Below, in pieces: positions 56,640-64,000 of a DNA stretch of 64,000 bases; the stretch's first letter is position 1; every line of letters begins with the position of its first letter. The notes beneath the pieces were generated by a model, which was given only the letters and a program-made list of their open reading frames with translations, did not search any database and was not told where the DNA came from. Both the position numbers and the translations under genes were made by a program. Source of the stretch: Hyaloperonospora brassicae (lineage: Eukaryota > Oomycota > Peronosporomycetes > Peronosporales > Peronosporaceae); NCBI GenBank assembly GCA_947650285.1, contig CANTFL010000467.1, positions 124,001 through 188,000 of the forward strand, given 5' to 3'.

Positions 56640-57515
56640 ATGTCTATGCGGGGTAACTCAAGACCCGCACAGCCCGGTGCTGTTCCAGCCTCTGCGGCAG
56701 ACTATTCGACGTCTGCTGCTCGTTCTTCGCCTGCAGCAAGAGGTGCTGCAGGTGCACGCATTACAGCACCGCGTGCGCATAATTACCCTGACGTTGAGGT
56801 CATCTACTCCGGCGAGTCAGACGTGTCTGACTCGGGCAATGTTCCAGAGGCATCGCGTTCACCTGCGGTGCCTCATTCATCCACGATACTGCCGGAAGTA
56901 CGGACTCGTGACCTGCGTCACAGTCTTTTCGGCAGTGATGATGAGTCTGATGATGAGTCTGATTGCTCATCACCGCGATCAGCTCGTGCTACTTCGCACG
57001 AGCGACTTGATGATTGTGCAAGCCGTCGTCATACTGACAACCGTGGTAACGACAAGGGTACCACCATGAATCGTGATGAGCTGAAGCCGTGGCGTTTTCT
57101 CGAACGGCTCATCAATGGCTTGTCTCAAGAGACAAACCAACACCATCGAATACCCTTATTCGATGAGACTGAGCTTCACGGCTTGAATCCCAGTGCGATC
57201 AACTTTCGCTCTGAGGAAGACTTTTATCTCGATGTCTTCCTTATAAATCGATGGTACAACAGCAACTAAAAGCGTGACAAAGCCTCGCTTCTGGCTGCGT
57301 GGAACGCGGTCGTCCAAAACGTAAGGAATTTTGGACGAGAAGGGTGGCTCAAGAAGCTTGAGGCAGTACGCCTTAGGTTCGAAAAGCGACGCCAACCGGT
57401 GCCAGGTACCGGTTGCACTGTTTGTCGAGTGAAGCAGCCATTCCTTGCATCACTTGGGGAGACCCTTGTTCGAGTTGTGTTGACAACTCGCAGCGTGCAC
57501 ATAGGGACGTTTATT
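56640..57515 (+). CDS. Antisense ORF inside the 3' LTR of gypsy element 2
   Basis: A plus-strand frame starting at the Met at 56640, 132 bases inside the 3' LTR. It is open to 57269 (209 codons), then after a single TAA continues in the same frame to 57513. The N-terminus is Ala/Ser-rich. Then comes Y-P-D-V-E-V-I-Y-S-G-E-S-D-V-S-D-S-G and a Ser/Asp-rich tract (D-D-E-S-D-D-E-S-D). It ends with a folded-looking part: L-K-P-W-R-F-L-E-R-L-I-N-G-L, F-R-S-E-E-D-F-Y-L-D-V-F-L-I-N-R-W-Y, A-A-W-N-A-V-V-Q-N-V-R-N-F-G-R-E-G-W, and a C-T-V-C pair. No minus-strand domain overlaps 56509-57611. I recognise no family. Counterpart in position: 46078-46887 of element 1. Confidence 0.5.
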
Positions 57516-57611
57516 CCCTAAGTTCACCCTTGGGAAGGGCACACATCCCGGCTGAGATGCGTGACGCGATTGCAAACTTGCAATCCGTCTACAAGCGCCT
57601 AGGGCGCGTGT

Positions 57612-59560
57612 TTATTGATGGTCCCTCGGACCAATCGGATGGGTCTCGACATACAGGCGGACGAGACCTTTAACGTCCATCAACAGCTGAGAGCAGGGAT
57701 CCCTGCTGTTCCAAGAGAGTGGGTATCCCCGCCACTGGACGAGGTAGCTCGTCCTTGATCATGAATCGTCACGGTGGTTCAAGATACGCTCCACTAGAAA
57801 GCGTTGACCACCGTGAGAATCCACCAAAGGATGTGGTGGAGGAGGAAAGACCTCCTCCAGATGATTCTTCTCACCATCTCGACCCTCACGGTATGGATCG
57901 CGCAATCGATGAATTGCGCGATGACTTGAAGCACGAGCACGACCGGCGCTACGCTTTGACCGATACCGTGCGGAAGAACCACAAGGATCACGAGGCGTAT
58001 CGGGCGAGAGACCGCGCCGATTACGCCATAGCGCAGCTTCAGGTCGAGCGGGATGTCCGCTCCCTTTCCGGCGAGCTGGCGACAGCTCGTGGGGAGATAT
58101 CTCCGTTGAGTTCCGATGTATCATATCTGCGCGACCAGACGGATCGTCTGGAGCGCGAACGCAAGAACTTGATGATGTTTTTGAACGTGGGGGCTATCTT
58201 CATCGTAAGAAGAAGGCTCGTAATGACAGTACGGTCTGAGTCGCCCCACGTAAAACGTAGGACGCGTGCGCATCCTACGTGGCAATTCGACCGTGTATGC
58301 ATTGCCCTTGCAATGCAACACTCGAAATGGCCCAATGTATTTCAGCAGCTGTTTGCTACTGCCGACACTAGTGACTGCATGTCCAGGTAAGCTTACCGTA
58401 GACAGTAGTACTAGATCAATAACTTTAAATGAAAGAACATTTGCTCTTCCATTCTTGTCTGCGTTCCGTTTCTGACGGTCCACCGCATTTGCGATGGAGT
58501 CCTGAACGAAACGGACTACCGCTTCTCGAGTCAGCAGGAAGTTCTCTGCTGACTCGTTGTTTTGTCTTTCATTGCGCTTCGTGCGCACTGCTAAGAGATT
58601 TCTCTCTTCTTCAGCGAAGTTGTCGTTTTCCTCGCTGGAATAATCGTTGACGATGCTGGATATACCAGCATCGTCATTATCATCCGAATCAATAGTAGCG
58701 TTGACGCTATTATTGTGGTGGTGTGCTTCATCGATGTCGACATTGTCGACATCAGCATCATACGTATCGGTGTGAGCGGTGATACGTGATGAGCAAGAGC
58801 CAAAACGGTTTTTGCTCGAGAGAGTCCCCCCTTATCCAAGAGTCATACTCTAGAAGGGCGGGCACACGTGGATGGCTTAAGCCATCCACGTAAAACGGTG
58901 TGTGCTGGGTTGAAGCATGCACCGAATTATTGACGGCGAATTCGATCATTGGAAGGAATTCGCTATAACTCGAAAACGAGTGGACATATCCTCGAAGGAT
59001 TCTTTCGAGGACACGGTTTGCACGTTCCGTCTGACCATCTGTTTCCGGATGGTCAGAGGTAGACATCTTCAATCGTGTTCCAAGAGAACGGAACACGGTT
59101 TGCCAAAACGCCGCCGTGAACCGAGGGTCACGGTCGGATACTAGTTCACGGGGCAACCCTTGGAGTCGAAAGATCGTGTCAAGAAAGTCACGAGCACAAC
59201 CTTGAGCCGTGATGGAATCGAGCACTGCAGCAAGTTGCACCATCTTGCTGAACTGGTTAACGAACACAAGAATACCATTATTCTTGTGGTCGTCTTCGGG
59301 AAACCCGAAGACGAATCCCATTGAAACGGACTGCCAGCAATCTGCCGGAACCGGTAGAGGCTGTAATGGTGCACAAGATAAAGGATCAGGCTTCACCCGT
59401 TGACAAACCTCGCAAGCACGTATGTACTTGCGTACAAGCTGATACTGGCGTGGCCAGTAAAAGTCACGACTTACCGTGAGGCAAGTCTAATCTCTTCCAC
59501 GATGGCCACCTGTTGAGGCATCGTGACACTCATACATGATGCGTAAACGCAAATCATGAT
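57612..59560 (-). pseudogene. Gypsy element 2 integrase with chromodomain, first catalytic Asp changed
   Basis: The HHCC finger is worn, with R-A-C-E-V-C-Q-R-V at about 59410. The core, 59396-58758, reads V-S-M-G-F-V-F-G-F-P where the family has S-M-D; so the first D of D,D-35-E is Gly. S-D-R-D-P-R-F and T-D-G-Q-T-E-R are intact. The frame 58588-58121 has the GPF module (K-Y-I-G-P-F-R-V-L, R-P-T-F-Y-V-G-R-L-R-P-Y). After a 340-base spacer comes the chromodomain: G-G-Q-R-F-L-V-E-R-I-L (end of frame 58124-57759), then in a shifted frame S-Y-L-V-Q-W-R-G-Y-P-L-S-W-N-S, ending at a stop at 57612. Confidence 0.85.
57719..58390 (+). CDS. Antisense ORF with coiled coil opposite the integrase-chromodomain spacer, element 2
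   Basis: A 223-codon plus-strand frame in the same phase as 57413-57673, which has I-P-A-E-M-R-D-A-I-A-N-L-Q-S. Residues 60-155 look like a long charged coiled coil: D-E-L-R-D-D-L-K-H-E-H-D-R-R, A-I-A-Q-L-Q-V-E-R-D-V-R-S-L-S-G-E-L, S-Y-L-R-D-Q-T-D-R-L-E-R-E-R-K-N-L. This coil lies exactly opposite the minus-strand spacer. Both ends of the frame run over real minus-strand domains (chromodomain at the start, GPF module after about 58180), where the plus reading is less protein-like. It may be the C-terminal half of the protein beginning at 56640, joined by a shift near 57530. The alternative is a chance reading. Confidence 0.4.
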   Translation: MGIPATGRGSSSLIMNRHGGSRYAPLESVDHRENPPKDVVEEERPPPDDSSHHLDPHGMDRAIDELRDDLKHEHDRRYALTDTVRKNHKDHEAYRARDRADYAIAQLQVERDVRSLSGELATARGEISPLSSDVSYLRDQTDRLERERKNLMMFLNVGAIFIVRRRLVMTVRSESPHVKRRTRAHPTWQFDRVCIALAMQHSKWPNVFQQLFATADTSDCMSR

Positions 59561-59675
59561 GAGCGGGTACGACGACACGAGGCGTGTCGCCGTCAACGGC
59601 TGTATAATAGAACATTCCGTCACGCGTTGTGTACCGATCCGATGAGGATTCGTACAAGGCCAATAAATCCTTAAA

Positions 59676-60257
59676 TTATTTACTGGATGGATCCACCAGA
59701 TGATCCATTAAACGCAGAAAATCCTTATCTTCTGCGTATGCCTTTCGCACGTCGTCAAGTAAACTTGACGACGGAACACTGACTCTCAGTGTCGCAACAA
59801 TGGGCCTATCCTCACTGTTGTATTGTGCGTCCGGCTCGAAATCGGGCCGGCGCGAAAGCGCATATGCGACGACATTGAGTCGTCCTGTCTTTAACTTCAC
59901 GGAGAAGTTATACTCCGCGAAGAAAGACAGCCACCTTGTCATCCTTTGCGAGAGGTGTGGGCTGTTTACGGCCTTGCGTAGTGACGCATGGTCTGTATAG
60001 ACAACAAACGGTCTATTTCCTAGGAGATAGACGCGAAACTTATCCAGTGCGTACTTCATGGCAAGGAGTTCCTTGTCATTCGCTGTGTAATTGCGCTCAG
60101 CTGCCTGCAGCTGACGCGACTGATAACAGATGACGCGCTCCGCGCCATCTGCATCAAATTGCATCAATGCACAGCCGATCGCAAAATCGCTGGCGTCACA
60201 GACCACATGAAATGGTCTGTCCTGATCTGCAATCTCCAATATCGGCGACTGCATCAA
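59676..60257 (-). pseudogene. Gypsy element 2 RNase H and connection domain
   Basis: A 193-codon frame with V-V-C-D-A-S-D-F-A-I-G, Y-Q-S-R-Q-L-Q-A-A-E-R-N-Y, D-K-E-L-L-A-M-K-Y, V-Y-T-D-H-A-S-L and A-L-S-R-R-P-D, the complete RNase H core in one frame. It is cut off from the RT by a stop near 60300 (the codon before the RT frame's K-N-V-K-W continuation) and ends at a stop near 59676. Confidence 0.85.
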
Positions 60258-60302
60258 GCTTTGCCTGATACCTTCGAAGGAACGCTGGCACTCAGCGTTT
60301 CA

Positions 60303-61108
60303 TTACCACTTGACATTTTTCTTGAGTAACCAAGAAAGATTCAAGGTCATCTCGGCGTAGTTGCGCGAGTACTTATGGAAGTACGCCGCTAAACCAAGGA
60401 GATTCCTTATTCCCTTGACATCGACTGGCACTGGCCAGTGGGTGATCGCCTTGATCTTTTCGGGATCAGGGCGTACGCCGTGTTTACCCACGATGCACCC
60501 AAGAAGCGGAATTTCGCTAGCCGCGAATATACACTTCTTAAGGTTGGCGTACAACTTATGATCACGCATAAGCTGAAGAACCTTACGGACGTGAGTTCTA
60601 TAAAGTTCTACGTCCGTCTTTCCGTCCATAGCCCGACTATGGACGAACACATCGTCGAAGTAACTCGGTTCGAAATCACGCACCGGTCTCAACATATTTG
60701 TAACACATCAGTTGAACGTTGCAGGGGCATTACTCATCCCCTGTGGCATCACTAGCCGCTCCCACAGCATACCGCTGGGGGTGCTCACTGCTGTGTACGG
60801 GATGTACCGTTCACGCATGAGGATCTGACAGAACCCATCCATCAGATCCATGGACGAAATGATGGTACTCTTTGACATACCATCCATGATTATGCCCTTC
60901 CTCGGTGTCGGCGTCTGAGTGGTACCGTTGCAGCATTTAACTTGTCGAACGCGTGCACTATCCGCCATCCTCCTGTGGCATTTCGCACACAGAAGGTCGG
61001 AGAGCTGTAAGGGGATGTTGATTCCCTCACATGGCTCGCTGCTAAGCGATCGGCAAAGAACTTGTCGATCGCTAGTACTTGTTCACGAGGCAGTGGCCAC
61101 TGCTTCAT
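60303..61108 (-). pseudogene. Gypsy element 2 reverse transcriptase, broken
   Basis: 61108-60890 has Q-W-P-L-P-R-E-Q and S-P-T-F-C-V-R-N-A-T-G-G-W-R-I-V-H-A-F-D-K-L-N. 60968-60708 has S-S-M-D-L-M-D-G-F-C-Q-I and A-V-S-T-P-S-G-M-L-W-E-R-L-V-M-P-Q-G. 60695-60303 has Y-F-D-D-V-F-V-H-S, L-Y-A-N-L-K-K-C-I-F and L-G-C-I-V-G-K-H-G-V-R-P-D-P. The catalytic Asp residues remain. Frame changes near 60900 and 60700 break the polyprotein. Confidence 0.9.
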
Positions 61109-62345
61109 GACAACAGTACTTCGAGCCCGGTTTGAGATCGATCTCGTGTCGAGTGCCTATGTCCATAGACAACTCGCAAGGTACGGATTCAGGGAATACA
61201 TATTTGAATTCGATCAAATCCTTATACAAAGGATTTGCCTGAAGTGACTCCCAGGATTGGGACGCGTATCGCTCAATCCGAGTCTTCTCATCGAGGACAC
61301 TTTCGTCCATCGATGAGCTGCTGAGAACCCGTTCGTTCTCAGCAAATACTGTTGCCGACCGAATGTCGGTCACATACTCGTCCTCTGTGACGAGTACGCA
61401 GATCTGCTTGACTTTGCCACTACGCAGATCACGCAAGAACCGTTTCGGTTCTAGAGTTGGCAACTGAGTTATCATCGAAGTTAACCTCGGAGTCACAATA
61501 ATATCAAGCGTATAAGCGCCTACGCTTGACCCGTCATCAACCAAGACGTTCAACGTCTCGTTTACTTCCTGGGAACTTGCTTCCACAGGTTGCTGAAGGT
61601 CTGATCCCTCAGCAATTGACTCTTGAGGAATTCCTTCCTCAAGCACGTGGGGACTTATTCCCTCGACGTCTTCCGACTGTGGCTGTGCAACTACAGTCAG
61701 GAACCGATCCTCTACGGTCGACTCTCTAGTCGACCTAGGATTTTCATGTTGCCCATGGGAGGCAACAAGTTTCTTTTGTCTAAGATGCTGCCCGCTAGGC
61801 ATGCATCCATGTCCCGGTCCACTCGACTTATTCGAGTGGTGGACCTTCGGCGCAGCCTGTACTTTTATACAGCTGCCAAGAGCTTGCTCCACAGTGTAGT
61901 GATCAACTACACTGTGATCTTGTGAAGTCGTGCTAGCGACCGAACCGCAAGTGAGGCCATCGCACTCACTCGCAGAACATCCACACGCTTGTGGACGCTC
62001 CAAGATGGTTATCAGATGGCCATCTGATGAACAAGTGGCAGGCATCTTTACGGATCGATGCTGCCAGCTCACCCTTGGCTCGTACTTTCTAAGCCAAGGT
62101 AATCCCAGGATGACATCAAATTTGTCATCCAGATCTAGTACGATGAATTCATCATCGTACTGTTCGCGCTCCAACGTGTAGTGGATTCCTACTACACGTT
62201 TATTAACGGTAATCGATGCGCCTGTTGCAAGGCGCACCGTCATCCTAGTGAGGGAATGTCGCGCTCAACGAACTTGAGCCTACGACCCTCAAGTGACTGG
62301 CGACGAACAAAGTTGTTCGACGCCCCACAGTCTACTAGGGCACGA
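61083..62345 (-). pseudogene. Gypsy element 2 aspartic protease and linker
   Basis: The active site is A-L-V-D-C-G-A-S-N-N-F-V-R-R at about 62295-62340. A one-base shift near 62250 joins it to the 386-codon frame 62243-61083, which opens M-T-V-R-L-A-T-G-A-S and carries F-I-V-L-D-L-D-D-K-F-D-V-I-L-G-L-P-W-L, the second half of the fold. The remainder of the frame is a long hydrophilic linker, ending with P-E-S-V-P and R-H-E-I-D-L-K-P-G-S-K-Y, which leads into the RT. Confidence 0.8.
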
Positions 62346-62512
62346 AGCGACAAATCATTTGTCGCTTATAACTTCAAGGTGAGAGACACACAATGATTGT
62401 GTATCTGGAGCAACTTTCATCAAGAGATTTGCAAATTCTCTTCAGGTTGCTGGATCAGTAGGTCGCTCCGCCCCTTCTGACCCTGACCATTTTTTGATGG
62501 TACATCTCGCTG

Positions 62513-63539
62513 TTATGGCTTCGCAACAGCGCTGGACCCACGCCCATTGCCCTTTCTGGCAAATGGATGTCCATTTCGCTCAGTACTGTTTGGTACTGGG
62601 CGTGGAGCACTACACTCATATGCGTTGTACCCTAACTTTTGACAGCGATTGCACTTCTGCAGTGGCTTGTTGTTTGAAGAGCGAGGTCTCTCGCCCTCAA
62701 CATAGCAGAGGTCCATTGGTTCTGGACCTCAGATCTCTTGTCGTCTCGGTGGACGATAAGAGTTTGAGCTAGCATAAGCCTGTCTCATGCTAAAGTCTTC
62801 CTGTTTCGCGTCTGATATCGCTTCTTCCAGCGCATTCAGCTCAAGGCGGAGTAGGTAGCTCCGGACGGGCCCTTCTGCGCCCCCTTGCATAAAATAAGCA
62901 ATCAACGTGTGTTCATGAACTGGGTTAGCAGTTATACTACTCGCGAGGAGTCGTATATGATGAGCGTAAGCGTGCACATCACGCTTACCCTGCTTGAGTT
63001 TCAGGAGTTCAGAACGAGCCCTGAACTCAGCCTGTGGCGGCTCAAACGTTTCTCTGAGCCGGTCCTTGAAGTCATCTAGCGACCTAAACACATGTGGGTC
63101 GCTACTCTCAAAGTCCCAGGGACCAAGTTTTGGCACGCCCTGCCAAGTGGGTCTGAGCAAATGTGAATTTCATTTGCTCATCTTCGACGCGACGAGCGCT
63201 TAAGGCTCTGTCGAGTTCGACAAACCATAGTAACAGGGAGTCCTCCGGGACTCCATTGTACTTGGGGATGTCAACCTTCATGACCTCGGGACGACGCGCA
63301 TGTGCCGTCCCGCCCACAGCAGCATGGAATTGCTGCTGTCTCAACATCTCTGTCTGTTGAGCACCGAGTTCTCTCAACTGCTCGGCCTGATGGTAGCCTT
63401 GCTGGTGAAGCAAGGCTACTTTCTTCCTTTCGGCGACAAGTTCACTTTGGATGAACTTGGCGATAGCGGCATGTTGTTGGTCTCTGTCTAGAGACTCTAA
63501 CATGGCGCAAATGGCGAGCTCGCCTACGGTAGAACTCAT
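62513..63539 (-). pseudogene. Gypsy element 2 Gag, broken
   Basis: Starts at the Met at 63539. 63539-63108 has a Gln-rich helical N-terminus (H-Q-Q-G-Y-H-Q-A-E-Q-L-R-E-L) then M-K-V-D-I-P-K-Y-N-G-V-P-E-D, the capsid start. A shift near 63130 continues into 63160-62729: L-K-L-K-Q-G-K-R-D-V-H-A-Y-A-H-H-I-R-L-L. Another break near 62730 leads to the zinc knuckle CNRCQKLGYNAYEC in 62716-62513. There the His of C-x2-C-x4-H-x4-C is Tyr, which should weaken or lose zinc binding. Confidence 0.8.
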
Positions 63540-63661
63540 TTGATCTACCGCACCTCATTCGATGCCACTCAAATAAGTATATTATTCACGAGTGGTGTGA
63601 AAGGCCTCTTCATCATCAAACATGAACAAGTCGGATGTTGTGGTCCTTGGAAGGACTACAA

Positions 63662-63676
63662 AGTGCTACCAGGTGT
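63662..63676 (-). other. Gypsy element 2 primer binding site
   Basis: The minus strand next to the 5' LTR reads TGGTAGCACTTTGTAG, sharing its first eight bases with the element 1 site. It is consistent with priming by the same tRNA. Confidence 0.5.
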
Positions 63677-63677
63677 A

Positions 63678-64000
63678 ACAGGGCACACCCTTGCGTGAAC
63701 TTAACGCAAGGGCTTGGGTGCCCCGACAGAAGTACACGAGGCAAACGAGGAAGCGTAGATAGGGAACAAGTAAAACTGTTGTATTAATATAATTAAGTCT
63801 TTTTGATACTGTCTCTCTGTTTAACCTGACTTAATTATGTTAATATAACTGAGTGTATGGTGACGTCTCGTCATCACTCATTGCGCGCGTCTTGCGGCGA
63901 TTGGTGGATTAATATCATCACGATATCAACCAATGAGCATAACCTTTGGTCGCTTCACCAATATCACCATTATCGGTGATATTGTTCAAAGAATATTCAC
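63678..64000 (-). repeat. Gypsy element 2 5' LTR, partial
   Basis: Starts TGTAACAGGGCACACCC on the plus strand and matches the 3' LTR closely as far as the window edge. About 70 bases, including the terminal palindrome, lie outside. Confidence 0.9.

Larger units (their letters stand above)
56113..64000 (-). mobile_element. Ty3/gypsy element 2 (chromodomain type), truncated by window end
   Basis: A minus-strand LTR retrotransposon with the same layout as element 1: gag, protease, RT, RNase H, integrase, chromodomain, then a region with an antisense ORF, then the 3' LTR. The 5' LTR begins at 63678 and continues past the window. Where both copies are visible the two LTRs are nearly identical over long runs, so it is much younger than element 1. 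Its coding frames are longer but still carry several frameshifts and two damaged key residues. Confidence 0.9.

Noticed and set aside
1..64000. CRISPR arrays, bacterial operons, tRNA or rRNA genes
   Set aside because: No regularly spaced direct repeats, no RBS-led gene clusters and no recognisable structural RNA signatures were found; this is eukaryotic sequence.

Overview
The window looks like a gene-poor, repeat-choked stretch of an oomycete nuclear genome, most likely Peronosporales (Phytophthora or a downy mildew). Three things point there: the layers of decayed Ty3/gypsy, Ty1/copia, LINE and hAT elements; the oomycete-style Ty3/gypsy protease site (V-D-C-G-A-S followed by N-N-F-V-R-R); and one small secreted, effector-like gene preceded by a sequence that fits the oomycete initiator (Inr) consensus in 13 of 16 positions. 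Genus and species cannot be read from the sequence. Nothing bacterial (operons, RBS, CRISPR) is present, and I saw no tRNA or rRNA gene.

Layout. 1-7960 is a minus-strand LINE (copy A), cut by the window edge, with an ORF1 (zinc knuckle) and an ORF2 that carries an OTU-type cysteine protease, an AP-like endonuclease and a reverse transcriptase. 7961-15592 is AT-rich with no supported gene. 15593-16255 (minus) is the only intact, plausibly functional host gene: a 220-residue secreted effector candidate. 16360-29865 holds a possible host pseudogene (17161-17830), two old LTR remnants, a decayed hAT transposon (24490-26509) and one copy of an unclassified repeat. 29866-35095 is a complete but dead Ty1/copia element with 364-bp LTRs. 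35887-36315 is another LTR remnant. 36600-43330 is copy B of the OTU-LINE, far more decayed. 43589-43977 is a solo-type LTR. 43978-54545 is a plus-strand LINE of the restriction-like-endonuclease type, split in the RT domain by Ty3/gypsy element 1 (45498-53045, minus). 54546-56112 holds unclassified sequence, the second (inverted) copy of the repeat and a GC-rich coding-like remnant. 56113-64000 is Ty3/gypsy element 2 (minus), whose 5' LTR runs off the right edge.

Almost every element reads in the minus direction and none has an uninterrupted polyprotein. The two Ty3/gypsy elements share architecture: gag, protease, RT, RNase H, integrase and C-terminal chromodomain. They share a TGGTAGCA-type primer binding site, and both have an open reading frame on the opposite strand that starts about 130 bp inside the 3' LTR and includes a coiled-coil stretch lying antisense to the integrase-chromodomain spacer. 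That recurrent antisense ORF and the OTU-bearing LINE family are the least ordinary things here. Coordinates of decayed elements are approximate because homology was judged by eye.
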